This document shows, piece by piece, positions 1-7,002 of a DNA stretch of 9,409 bases. Within the stretch, counting starts at the first letter, position 1. Each line of letters opens with the position of its first letter. Below the pieces are notes generated by a model. The model saw only the letters and a program-made list of their open reading frames with translations, made no database searches and was not told the DNA's origin. The position numbers and the translations under genes are program-made. Origin of the DNA: an uncultured Litorilinea sp. (GTDB lineage: Bacteria > Chloroflexota > Anaerolineae > Caldilineales > Caldilineaceae). The stretch covers positions 1 through 9,409 of the forward strand of contig CAMPHP010000074.1 in the NCBI GenBank assembly GCA_946885925.1, read 5' to 3'.

Positions 1-1
1 G

Positions 2-169
2 CAGGTGCTACTAACCGATGGCAACGCCACGCAGGCCAATGAATTTGATATCGGCGCTCAGTTGCAGCTAGCCGCCGAAAAACGATTGCATCCAGCCTGG
101 CGCACGCGCGCCGAGATTGAGGCAAATCTTGACAGTCGTGAGGTGCTTGATTCCTCGGCCTCTCCCTGA
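2..169 (+). CDS. C-terminal end of an unrecognised protein (5' truncated by window edge)
   Basis: An open frame enters from the left edge and ends with TGA at 167-169, giving 55 residues. The translation (QVLLTDGNATQANEFD near its start, ending DSREVLDSSASP) is compositionally protein-like: acidic and alanine-rich, with a plausible helical stretch around QLQLAAEKRLHPAW and a polar tail. This makes it more convincing than the other two frames, both of which hit stops within the first 75 bases. I do not recognise the family, and no motif is visible. Its stop lies inside the next gene, overlapping that gene's N-terminal codons by roughly 30-50 bases depending on the start used, which suggests translational coupling within one operon. 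The start and most of the protein lie outside the window. Confidence 0.6.
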   Translation, partial: QVLLTDGNATQANEFDIGAQLQLAAEKRLHPAWRTRAEIEANLDSREVLDSSASP

Positions 170-1190
170 AGCACCACCCTATCGGGCAAGTTGGCTGGAC
201 CACTTCTTTGATTGGGTACGGAGGGTTCCAGGGCCAACTTGGCTGTTCTACTTGAGTCTATGGGCGCTCCTCTTCCTCCTGTTTAGTGGGCTTGGTTGGC
301 TGGAAGAATTGCAACCCCTGGGCCTTTCTTTGCTAGTTGCCGCAGATGAGGCACTGTACATTGTCTACTACCTGGCCTTGATGCACTACCTTGACGGTAC
401 TGCCGGTCATGCCCTCCGCCAGTTCCGTCCTATGCTTCAGGTTAGCGATAGCGAGTTCGCCCGCCTCGAATACGAATTGACCACCCTGCCAGCGGACAGC
501 ACCTTGCTCGCTGGCGGTGTCGGTCTGCTTGTCACGCTTGTTAGCCTGTTCTTCACCCCCACGGACACAATCCTTGCTCAGGTCATTCGACAGCCCTCCA
601 CCCAGCTTGCCTTTCTCATCGGCAATGCTATTGTGGCTATCTTCGTTTATCACACGATCCGCCAATTACGAATGGTCAGCCGCATCCATGCCATTGTCCC
701 GCGTCTCAACCTCTACCGGCGCGGGCCCATCTATGCCTTCTCACAGCTGACCGCGCGCACTGCCTTGGGCTGGATGCTTGGTCTGTCTCTAGGTCTTAGC
801 CCGCGTGTCGCGCCGTTACTTACGCCGGAAAGCCTGGGCTTGCTCTGGCTGCCCATCGTGCCACTGGCAGCATTGCTCTTTGTCCTCCCGCTGGTCGGTG
901 TGCATCGTCTCCTGTCCCGTGAAAAAGCCCGCCTGCAGGATGAGGTCGAACAACGGGTGGAGGCCGTGCTTCTGCGCGTGCATAGGCAACAGGATACTAA
1001 TGACCTGACCGATCTGGGTGAACTCAAAACCTTGCTAGACACGTTGCTGGTGGAGCAGGAGATGGTGTCAAAGATGCCGACCTGGCCGTGGCGGCCTGGC
1101 ACTCTGGCCGGTTTCACCTCTGCTTTGCTGTTGCCGCTTGCGATTTGGTTGCTCCAACAACTCCTCACGAATTGGCTGCCGGTCGAATAG
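129..1190 (+). CDS. Multi-pass integral membrane protein of unknown function
   Basis: About 353 residues with roughly six or seven hydrophobic segments. Numbered from the upstream TTG at 117, these are near residues 41-61, 68-92, 130-147, 162-180, 213-228 (weak), 240-262 and 329-350. Between the last two is a charged, helical, probably cytosolic stretch (about 264-320, with REKARLQDEVEQRVEAVLLR) that could form a coiled coil. I recognise no catalytic or transport motif and no named family. The start is uncertain because there is no ATG before residue 89. TTG at 117, TTG at 129 and GTG at 138 are all possible; I chose 129 because GAGG at 119-122 sits six bases before it. All three overlap the preceding gene, which ends at 169, so the two are probably co-transcribed and coupled. 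It converges on the large regulator downstream, and I see no intrinsic terminator reading in the plus direction. Confidence 0.75.
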   Translation: MTVVRCLIPRPLPEAPPYRASWLDHFFDWVRRVPGPTWLFYLSLWALLFLLFSGLGWLEELQPLGLSLLVAADEALYIVYYLALMHYLDGTAGHALRQFRPMLQVSDSEFARLEYELTTLPADSTLLAGGVGLLVTLVSLFFTPTDTILAQVIRQPSTQLAFLIGNAIVAIFVYHTIRQLRMVSRIHAIVPRLNLYRRGPIYAFSQLTARTALGWMLGLSLGLSPRVAPLLTPESLGLLWLPIVPLAALLFVLPLVGVHRLLSREKARLQDEVEQRVEAVLLRVHRQQDTNDLTDLGELKTLLDTLLVEQEMVSKMPTWPWRPGTLAGFTSALLLPLAIWLLQQLLTNWLPVE

Positions 1191-1274
1191 TATCCAGACG
1201 ACTGCCGTGCAGCAGTTGCATCAGCGGGCGAGACAAAGCCCAATGCCGCTTTCTGCTCGACTCCAGCGTACGCG

Positions 1275-4200
1275 CTAAAAGTATGTACCCGATGCTAGGT
1301 ACATACTCACCACGGGCCAATCTGACCCAAAGACATACATCACCCAACAGCATGTAGTGCATAGCATCACTGGGAAGAATCTGGAAAGATTTTGGGAATG
1401 TCTCCCGCTATCCTTCATGAAGCGTGGAGCCACCGCAGCCGTGGCAACTGCCTGCTGCGCTACGCCAGCCTGCGCCAGATATTCAGCCCAGACGGCCAAA
1501 GGCTGAAGCGAAAGCATGGGAGCTTCGCCGGTTCCGGCCAGCGCCACTGCCCTCTGGATATGACGTTTGGCTGTCACAAGATCGTCGCGGCGCAGGGCCA
1601 CGCGTCCCAAGCCCACCTGTCCAAGCGCAGCAAACGGGCTCTCCGCATCTCTACAGAGGGCGAGGCCCGCTTGGAAGCAGCGTTGCGCGGCATCGGTGTC
1701 GTTCTGCGCCAGCGCCAAGCTGCCCTGACCATAGAACGCCATGAGCTGGGCCTCCGGCAGGTTCATGGACTCACCCTGTTTGTGACATTCGTCATAATAG
1801 TGACGCGCCTGCTCCCACCTGCCCTGCAAACGGGCATTATCGCCCAGATAGCGCAGAGTGAATGCAGTCCCAGTACGATCGCCAATCTCCTGCCGCAGTA
1901 ATAGGCACTCCTGATGGGTCGCCTCAGCCAACGTATACTGCCCTCGTGCCTGTGCTATCCGTGCCAATGTACTCAGAGCGTAGCCCATAGTGAGCTGTGC
2001 CCCGATGGGAGTCAATAGGTCGATACTCTGCCGGGCCGTGGCTTCCGCTTCGGCATAGCGCCCCCATATCGTGAGCACCTGGCACAGCCCTACCCTGGCA
2101 ACCCCCATACCGTAGCGGTCTCCGATCTGAGTAAATAGGTCAAAACTACGCTCATAGGGGGCGATGGCCGCGGCCGGATTCGCCGCCAAGCCAAAGATGT
2201 CGCCCAGGAAGGTCTGGGCAAGGGCCTGTTCGCGCAGGGCATGATCGCCTAACGGTGCCAGCAGGGCGATGCTCGTGTCTACCGCACGTCTCGCCTGTTG
2301 ATGTAACCCTGCCCGCGCTAGGAACCATCCTTGTTGCGCCAGCAGCCTAGCCAGCAAAATCTGCCGGACGTCTCCCTTATGCACAGCAGTATCCTGGATT
2401 GCCGTGCCCGATAGTGACAGGCGCGGACGCAGCCACGCCACGGTCTGGCTGAAGATCTCTCGAGCGTCAGCAAACCAGCCCTTGATCTCGTAGAACGTGC
2501 CCAAGCCTTCGACAGCACGCACTAGGTCATCAAAGCGGTCGTGCTCCTGTGCCCAACGCCAGGCAGCACGCACATTTTCAATGTCGGCGGTAATTGCGGC
2601 TACGGCATCCCTGACCTGGGGGCCACATAACCTCAAGCCCTGTGCCTGGACAAAAGCAAGATAGGCTTGACAATGCAGATTGCGAGTCTTCTCATAAGCA
2701 CCGGGGATGCGCCGCAGTTGCTCTACAGCAAACTGGCGCAAGTGTTCGTGGATTGCGTAGCGCCCCTCGGCAGTCACCTTGAGAAGCGAATGGTCGACCA
2801 GAGTAGAAATCTGCGTCAAGGTAGCCCCAGCCACAGCTTCCGCCGCGGGGCGCGCAAACCCATGCAGAACCGATAGCCGCATCAACACAGCCTGCTCCTT
2901 CGGCGCGAGCAGGCACCACGAATGTTCAAAGACCGCACGCAGACTGCGATGACGTTTGGGAATATTTCGCAACGATGTGGAGGGGAAATCGACGTTGCGC
3001 TCAATTTCCGCCACGATCTCGGCACCAGACATCAAGCGCACCCACGGGGCAGCCAGTTCAATACCCAGCGGCATACCGTCCACCAGGCGGCAAATGCGCA
3101 GCACATCGGCCCGCTCCGCGACCAGATCGAAATCTTGCCGCACCCGTCTAGCATGCTGTAGAAAGAGAGCCACTGCGCTATCAGGAGCCGCGATGGAATC
3201 GGACGCGGTATCGGCAGGCACGGGTAGACCAGCAAGCACAAAGAGCCATTCTTCTTGAAGATTCAGCCGCAAACGCGATGTCACCAGGACTTTGACCTTA
3301 GGTGTGCACCGCAGCAGATCGCTGACAAAACCGGCGGTCGAAAGCAGATGCTCAAAATTATCGAAGACGATGAGCATTTCCTTGTTTTGCAGATACGCCA
3401 ATAGCTGGTCGGTAAGCGAACCATCACCATGAAAAGCAGCGGGCAGCACATCCACCAAGGCTGTGGCTAATGGATGCACAGACGCGGCTCCGTCAGGCGC
3501 GTCGCGTGCTGCCAGTGGCACAAACCAGATCCCGTTTGCAAAGTGGTTAGCGTGGCGCAAGCCCGCCTCCATCGCTAGACGGCTCTTGCCGATTCCACCC
3601 GGCCCCAGGATGGTCACTAGACGCACTTCTGGATTGGTCAACAAGCGATCTAGGCGTGCCAGTTCATCCGCACGCCCGACAAACTGAGTCAACGGGGGCG
3701 ATAGATTGTGGCGCGGCGACACGCTAACTTTCGCCTCTGCGGGCGGAGACGCAATACCGTCAGAGGAAAACTGGCCTTCTACAATCTCGCGATATAAGCC
3801 GATAGTTTCCGCGGAGGGCGACGCTTGAAATTCATCGGCCAGAAGTTGCGCACAGAGCCGGTACTGCCGGATGGCAGCGGAACGCTGGCCGGTGAGGGCA
3901 TAGAGGCGCATGAGCTGGCAATGGCTCGGCTCATGGTATCCATCCAAAGCCAGCCGGCGATGGGCAAAGGGCAGCGCCGCCGCTGCATTACCTCGGTCGA
4001 TAGCAGTTTGGACTAGACATTCCAAGACAGACGCTAGCACCCTGCGCAATTCTTCACTTTGCAAGGATTGCCAATCATCAAATTCAGGGCTGTCACTCAG
4101 GGTGAAGCCGGTGAGGAAATCGTCACGATAGAGCGCAGCGGCCGCGGCCAGTGCCTCTAGATCGAATTTAGCGCACTCTCTTTGGGTAGACAGACGGCGG

Positions 4201-4505
4201 AACTCGTCCACATCCGACCAAAAATTGGGGAGGCGATGCAAGCCCACATGCTCGTGTTCGATACTCAACCACTCTTCGCCCAAAAGGTGTTTGAGTTCTG
4301 AGAGGTGGCGAGACAACGACAAACGAGCACGGGCCTGATTTACCTCTGGCCAGATCAACGCAGCCACGGTATCTCGTCGGCAAGGTGCGTCGCTGAGACA
4401 TAGATAGGCCAGCAAGGCCCATAACTTACGCCGCGGCATTTCGACCAATTGACCGTCTAGCTCAACATAAGGCGGCCCCAATACATATAACTTCAGACAT
4501 GACAT
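1275..4505 (-). CDS. AfsR/SARP-like regulator: winged helix + BTAD + NB-ARC-type ATPase + TPR repeats
   Basis: A 1076-residue cytoplasmic transcription regulator. Domains in order: an OmpR-type winged helix at about 5-95 (RKLWALLAYLCL, then RLSLSRHLSELKHLLG), a bacterial transcriptional activation domain at about 98-245, an NTPase, and a long TPR array from about 600 to 1025. The NTPase shows Walker A GPGGIGKSR (301-309), Walker B LIVFDNFEH (378-386), a TSRLRL motif (409-414) and GMPLGIELA (477-485). This is the AfsR/MalT-like STAND plan, in which ligand or partner sensing through the TPRs is coupled to ATP-dependent activation. I chose ATG 4503-4505 because residue 1 begins the winged helix, AGGGAG lies 9 bases upstream, and an extended -10 promoter lies about 38 bases upstream. 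The frame stays open to 4871, but that extension is low-complexity and crosses the promoter. The last ~51 residues (Cys-rich, with VMLCTTCC) do not resemble a TPR end and may be read-through after loss of the original C-terminus. The target genes are unknown; the divergent hydrolase is a candidate. Confidence 0.9.
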   Translation of the reverse strand: MSCLKLYVLGPPYVELDGQLVEMPRRKLWALLAYLCLSDAPCRRDTVAALIWPEVNQARARLSLSRHLSELKHLLGEEWLSIEHEHVGLHRLPNFWSDVDEFRRLSTQRECAKFDLEALAAAAALYRDDFLTGFTLSDSPEFDDWQSLQSEELRRVLASVLECLVQTAIDRGNAAAALPFAHRRLALDGYHEPSHCQLMRLYALTGQRSAAIRQYRLCAQLLADEFQASPSAETIGLYREIVEGQFSSDGIASPPAEAKVSVSPRHNLSPPLTQFVGRADELARLDRLLTNPEVRLVTILGPGGIGKSRLAMEAGLRHANHFANGIWFVPLAARDAPDGAASVHPLATALVDVLPAAFHGDGSLTDQLLAYLQNKEMLIVFDNFEHLLSTAGFVSDLLRCTPKVKVLVTSRLRLNLQEEWLFVLAGLPVPADTASDSIAAPDSAVALFLQHARRVRQDFDLVAERADVLRICRLVDGMPLGIELAAPWVRLMSGAEIVAEIERNVDFPSTSLRNIPKRHRSLRAVFEHSWCLLAPKEQAVLMRLSVLHGFARPAAEAVAGATLTQISTLVDHSLLKVTAEGRYAIHEHLRQFAVEQLRRIPGAYEKTRNLHCQAYLAFVQAQGLRLCGPQVRDAVAAITADIENVRAAWRWAQEHDRFDDLVRAVEGLGTFYEIKGWFADAREIFSQTVAWLRPRLSLSGTAIQDTAVHKGDVRQILLARLLAQQGWFLARAGLHQQARRAVDTSIALLAPLGDHALREQALAQTFLGDIFGLAANPAAAIAPYERSFDLFTQIGDRYGMGVARVGLCQVLTIWGRYAEAEATARQSIDLLTPIGAQLTMGYALSTLARIAQARGQYTLAEATHQECLLLRQEIGDRTGTAFTLRYLGDNARLQGRWEQARHYYDECHKQGESMNLPEAQLMAFYGQGSLALAQNDTDAAQRCFQAGLALCRDAESPFAALGQVGLGRVALRRDDLVTAKRHIQRAVALAGTGEAPMLSLQPLAVWAEYLAQAGVAQQAVATAAVAPRFMKDSGRHSQNLSRFFPVMLCTTCCWVMYVFGSDWPVVSMYLASGTYF
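1280..1307 (-). terminator. Stem-loop with short T-run at the end of the regulator gene
   Basis: AGTATGTACC (1280-1289) and GGTACATACT (1298-1307) form a perfect 10-bp inverted repeat around an 8-base loop, CGATGCTA. Read on the minus strand, the second arm runs straight into TTTTAG, as in a Rho-independent terminator, and the stop codon of the minus-strand regulator is at 1275-1277. On the plus strand no T-run follows, so it would not terminate the convergent gene well. The stem has only four G:C pairs, so termination would be modest. It could instead be a protein-binding palindrome. It overlaps the last ten codons of the regulator frame, which adds to the suspicion that those codons are not ancestral coding sequence. 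Confidence 0.5.
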
Positions 4506-4542
4506 GCCCAAATGCTCCCTAAGATGCGCCGTCGCGTCTAGG

Positions 4543-4573
4543 ATTATATCACGCCCAGGTCGGCCTGGGTCAT
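4543..4573 (-). promoter_or_regulatory. Extended -10 promoter for the AfsR-like regulator
   Basis: On the minus strand, TATAAT (plus 4543-4548) is preceded by TG plus one base, a perfect extended -10 element (TGATATAAT). A partial -35, ATGACC (4568-4573, 4 of 6 matches to TTGACA), lies 19 bases further upstream; this is a long spacer but tolerable with an extended -10. The predicted transcript would start near 4536, giving a leader of about 30 bases with AGGGAG ahead of ATG 4505. This supports 4505 as the start. The element overlaps the last codons and stop of the XRE remnant. Confidence 0.6.
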
Positions 4574-4648
4574 GCTGGCGCGCCTTCGCAACTGCTTGAG
4601 CAGATTGCCAAAGGTCACATCCGCAGACGTAGCCGTTGATGGGGGCAT
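4544..4648 (-). pseudogene. N-terminal stump of an XRE-family helix-turn-helix regulator
   Basis: A 34-codon frame starting at ATG 4646-4648 reads MPPSTATSADVTF and then GNLLKQLRRRASMTQADLGVI before TAA at 4544-4546. LLKQLRRRASMTQADLG is the characteristic first half of an XRE helix-turn-helix: the basic helix 1 and the MTQxxLA-like start of helix 2. The rest of the domain (a recognition helix of the type S-x-S-x-I-S-x-x-E) is missing. The 40 bases after the stop give no XRE continuation in any frame. From memory of the family, such N-termini head large XRE/NB-ARC/TPR regulators in Chloroflexota. The neighbour downstream has an NB-ARC/TPR body but a BTAD/winged-helix front, so this is probably a truncated second regulator. 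The frame stays open upstream to 4756, but that part is not XRE-like. Confidence 0.55.
4554..4569. promoter_or_regulatory. 16-bp near-palindrome inside the regulator promoter
   Basis: CCCAGGTCGGCCTGGG is a palindrome with a single mismatched base pair near the centre. It sits in the spacer between the -35-like and -10 elements of the minus-strand promoter, where a bound protein would block RNA polymerase. It may be an operator for autoregulation. It is also the coding sequence for T-Q-A-D-L-G of the XRE remnant, so the symmetry may be accidental. Confidence 0.3.
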
Positions 4649-4796
4649 GATCGACTTGGTTAAAACAAGGGAAAGAGCCGCATGTGTATCGGGAAGCGTA
4701 TACGGGAGCAAACAGACCAGTGCGAAAGAGACTGGCACATACGGCTGTTCTGCCATCCATGATATCTAGCGAAACATCAACAGCCAAGTAGGAAAA

Positions 4797-4817
4797 TTTT
4801 GCAGAATATCTGCAAAA
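4797..4817. promoter_or_regulatory. 21-bp perfect interrupted palindrome, candidate operator
   Basis: TTTTGCAGA (4797-4805), a 3-base centre ATA, and TCTGCAAAA (4809-4817): nine perfectly matched pairs. The short centre and AT-rich ends suit binding by a dimeric regulator better than an RNA hairpin, and there is no terminator-style T-run beyond the arms on either strand. It lies in the AT-rich part of the divergent region, about 290 bases upstream of the regulator start and 340 bases upstream of the hydrolase start. I cannot assign it to a known operator family. Confidence 0.45.
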
Positions 4818-4987
4818 AACAGTGGCATACGCGCAGCCGTCATTGTAAGCTGACTGTCCAGGCTCGATCATCTGCCGTATGAAATAATACGCCGCGCGGA
4901 ACAGTTTGGGAACACTCCAACTGTACTCTCATACGCAATGTAGCTTTGAGACCGTCAAAAAATCAACCCTGATAACCAATCCGCACG

Positions 4988-5037
4988 TTGGCGGTTTTTG
5001 GCGGTAGATTGACTAGAAATGGCGGTTACGGGTGGCT
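4988..5037 (+). repeat. Helically spaced GGCGGT direct repeats upstream of the hydrolase
   Basis: TTGGCGGT occurs at 4988-4995 and 4998-5005 (period 10) and TGGCGGTT at 5020-5027, about two helical turns further on. A related GGTGGCT lies at 5031-5037, next to the predicted -10. BTAD/SARP activators are known to bind direct repeats spaced by about one helical turn overlapping the -35 region, and the nearest gene on the other side encodes exactly such a protein. The spacing and the position around the -35/-10 fit that picture, but the sequence has no direct match to a SARP consensus that I can cite. Confidence 0.4.
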
Positions 5038-5042
5038 ATGAT
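5014..5042 (+). promoter_or_regulatory. Candidate sigma70-type promoter for the hydrolase
   Basis: TAGAAA (5014-5019; 4 of 6 matches to TTGACA), a 17-base spacer, and TATGAT (5037-5042; 5 of 6 matches to TATAAT). Transcription would start near 5049, giving a leader of about 108 bases before ATG 5157. The weak -35 and the flanking GGCGGT repeats suggest an activator-dependent promoter. Confidence 0.4.
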
Positions 5043-5156
5043 AAAAGTAACTTCTCCTTTGTTCCTGAATTTTGACTACCAGCCTCGACGACTGCCGAGA
5101 TACTCCTAGTCACCATCGCTTGCGTAGAAATGGCACTTTAACCCCAGGAGGCCAGC

Positions 5157-6143
5157 ATGAAAGCCATTCGCACCATCGCTCTCTTCGCTACAATGCTTGT
5201 GCTGCTCTTGCTAATCTACCTCTGGGTGCCGGTCACGCCACGCTTCTCGGCGCACCCACAGCCCACCCAGACCTATGACGAAGCCATGACACACTTTGCC
5301 GAACTCCAAGCCCGCGACACAGACGACTTGTTGCCCGAATGCCGTTCGACGCTCCTCACGCATGGCGAGCAAATGAGCCGGACGATTGTGCTTTTGCACG
5401 GCATTACTAACTGTCCTGCTCAATTCGCTGTCATTAGTCAGCAGTTCTATGATCTTGGCTATAACGTGCTCATCCCACGTCTGCCCCATCACGGGCTTGC
5501 CGATCCTCTGAACACCGAGATTGCCCAACTGACCGCTGAGGAGTTGGTGGTCGCCGCGGATGAAGCAGTAGACATTGCTACGGGTTTGGGCGAAGAGGTA
5601 ACGGTGGCGGGTTTCTCTACTGGTGGGACGATGGCTGCTTGGGTGGCGCAGCAACGAACCGAGGTAGATGAAACGGTGCTGCTCTCGCCGTTCCTCAGCC
5701 CTGCAGCTTATCCCGCTTGGCTGATCAGGCCCATGGCCCGCGTGATGCTGCCCATGCCCAACCAATTCTGGTGGTGGGACGGTACATTGAAGGACCAGGC
5801 ACCCGGTCCCCGCTATGGCTCCCGACGCTATCCCACGCATGGTATGGCGCAAGTAATGCGGCTCAGCTTTGCTGTACGTCGCGAGGCCGAGCAGCGTGCG
5901 CCCCAGAGCGAAGTGATAGTTGTCGTGACCAATGCCGGGCCACGTGAGACTGTGGACAACGCCGTGACTGCTGAGTTGGTGGAGGAGTGGCAGCGTTGGG
6001 GGCAAACAGAAGTTGTCACCTTTGAACTGGCAAGTACTTTGGACCTCAAACACAACTACATCGATCCAAACACACCCGACCAGCCGGTTGATGTCGCCCA
6101 GGTTGTCCATCCCCTCGTGATAGAGCAGATCCACCGAGAATAG
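5157..6143 (+). CDS. Membrane-anchored alpha/beta hydrolase
   Basis: A 328-residue serine hydrolase of the alpha/beta fold. Residues about 5-24 form one hydrophobic segment after a short basic N-terminus, so the enzyme is probably an N-anchored or exported protein with the catalytic domain outside the membrane. The oxyanion-side HG (81-82, in IVLLHGIT), the nucleophile elbow GFSTG (152-156, Ser154), a candidate acid Asp267 in ETVDN, and His299 in DLKHN complete a plausible triad. PHHGL (110-114) is also typical of carboxylesterase/monoglyceride-lipase-like members. The substrate cannot be told from sequence. The start is secure: AGGAGG at 5146-5151 lies five bases before ATG 5157. It is a single gene, divergent from the AfsR-like regulator and convergent with a small membrane protein 44 bases downstream. 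The upstream GGCGGT repeats suggest regulated expression. Confidence 0.9.
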   Translation: MKAIRTIALFATMLVLLLLIYLWVPVTPRFSAHPQPTQTYDEAMTHFAELQARDTDDLLPECRSTLLTHGEQMSRTIVLLHGITNCPAQFAVISQQFYDLGYNVLIPRLPHHGLADPLNTEIAQLTAEELVVAADEAVDIATGLGEEVTVAGFSTGGTMAAWVAQQRTEVDETVLLSPFLSPAAYPAWLIRPMARVMLPMPNQFWWWDGTLKDQAPGPRYGSRRYPTHGMAQVMRLSFAVRREAEQRAPQSEVIVVVTNAGPRETVDNAVTAELVEEWQRWGQTEVVTFELASTLDLKHNYIDPNTPDQPVDVAQVVHPLVIEQIHRE

Positions 6144-6187
6144 TAGTGGACTGTCATCAATTCGACGGGGGATATTTGTTGCTCCTT

Positions 6188-6844
6188 TTATGCGCTCACC
6201 GAAACTACCCGATGCAAATCGGTTTGCCGCTCGATATCGTGCACGATTCCAGTAGTGATAGTCAACAGAAGAGTTGCGAGCGCAAAGAAAATGGTAGTCA
6301 GAACAAACCCCGGATTATCCAGACCGAAGAAATAGCTGAGGATGTTTAGGCCGGGAAAGAGTACCAGCCACGCAACTAGACACACAATGAAAGACCACCC
6401 CCAGGACTTTTCAAGGAAGCGTCGCACGCCAGCAGAAAGATGAACACGCCACCAACTCAACGGCGCGCCAATCCTGGTCGCGGCAGCACCAAGGACCACT
6501 CCAAGGATCGGAGGGCCGAAGCCGCCACCTACCAGAAGCAAGACCATTGAGAGCAGGATCATAACCAGACCGCCGTGCTTCTTCTGAACAAACATGATTG
6601 CCCACGTAATGAAGATCAGGGAGACAAGGATCGTCAGCAGTCCGGATACAAGAAGGCTGGGAATGATGGTCATCGCTGGCTCTCCCGCCACAATGCGAAA
6701 GAACGCCGAGCCGGGCCAGGACTCGATCACTATTCCGCTGGGTGGAATAGTGCCTTGAAGTATTTCGCCGATACCATGTTCAAGGCCAGCCACCCCCGCA
6801 AGGACACCGAATGTTGAGATCGTAACCTTTGTTGCGTTTTTCAT
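6188..6844 (-). CDS. Small multi-pass membrane protein of unknown function
   Basis: A 218-residue protein with about five hydrophobic segments, near residues 8-28, 61-85, 91-120 (long, glycine-rich, with GGGFGPP), 148-172 and 179-200. A conserved-looking G-L-E-H-G-I-G-E sits at the end of the first segment (20-27), and the C-terminus is short and polar. I recall similar short proteins beginning MKNATKVTISTFGV as unnamed membrane proteins in Chloroflexota and Firmicutes, but assign no function. The start is well supported: AGAGGAG at 6850-6856 is five bases upstream of ATG 6844. It stands alone, convergent with the hydrolase. The 76 bases directly upstream contain no clear -35/-10 pair, and beyond them lies a tract of hairpin repeats. 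Confidence 0.85.
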   Translation of the reverse strand: MKNATKVTISTFGVLAGVAGLEHGIGEILQGTIPPSGIVIESWPGSAFFRIVAGEPAMTIIPSLLVSGLLTILVSLIFITWAIMFVQKKHGGLVMILLSMVLLLVGGGFGPPILGVVLGAAATRIGAPLSWWRVHLSAGVRRFLEKSWGWSFIVCLVAWLVLFPGLNILSYFFGLDNPGFVLTTIFFALATLLLTITTGIVHDIERQTDLHRVVSVSA

Positions 6845-6922
6845 TTCGGCTCCTCTTTATTGGCTTACGCGCAAGCTTCTCTTACTGTATTTAGTACATA
6901 ACCCAAGTTGCTATCCATGTTT

Positions 6923-6981
6923 GTCACCCCGTAGGGGTCTCTCCGCTCTGCGCGCCCCCAGAGAGATGCCTACGGCATGAC
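6923..6981. repeat. Hairpin repeat, copy A
   Basis: The 21-base arms 6923-6943 and 6961-6981 match at 17 of 21 positions around a 17-base loop. The outer part is GTCA/TGAC, the middle CCGTAGG/CCTACGG, and the inner part TCTCTC/GAGAGA. It resembles the widespread REP-like intergenic hairpins of environmental bacteria that begin with GTCAT and carry a TCTCTCTG/CAGAGAGA core. Confidence 0.65.
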
Positions 6982-7002
6982 GGACGCGCGGCTCTGTCAC
7001 TC

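Larger units (their letters stand above)
4649..5156. other. Divergent intergenic/regulatory region between regulator and hydrolase
   Basis: No convincing gene. Besides the elements listed separately, it contains an imperfect hairpin at 4901-4924 (ACAGTTTGG/CCAACTGT, with one bulged base), a 5-bp inverted repeat CGTAT/ATACG at 4876-4891, and a 10-bp exact direct repeat TAGAAATGGC at 5014-5023 and 5125-5134. The part next to the regulator is compositionally similar to neighbouring coding DNA and may be decayed sequence of the XRE gene's upstream region. The part from about 4770 to 5060 is more AT-rich and looks like a true promoter region. Confidence 0.5.

Noticed and set aside
731..1243. Minus-strand open frame of 170 codons
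   Set aside because: Ser/Arg-rich shadow of the membrane protein gene on the other strand, with no protein-like features.
4506..4871. 122-codon in-frame N-terminal extension of the AfsR-like regulator
   Set aside because: It crosses the extended -10 promoter and the XRE remnant, lacks domain character, and a good AGGGAG with ATG exists at 4505, where the winged-helix domain begins.
5014..5134. 10-bp direct repeat TAGAAATGGC (5014-5023, 5125-5134) as ends of an inserted element
   Set aside because: The intervening 101 bases contain no terminal inverted repeats or mobile-element features. More likely chance or duplicated promoter sequence.
5211..6134. Long minus-strand open frame of 307 codons
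   Set aside because: It is entirely antisense to the alpha/beta hydrolase, which has clear motifs and a strong ribosome-binding site. The antisense translation has no recognisable domain.
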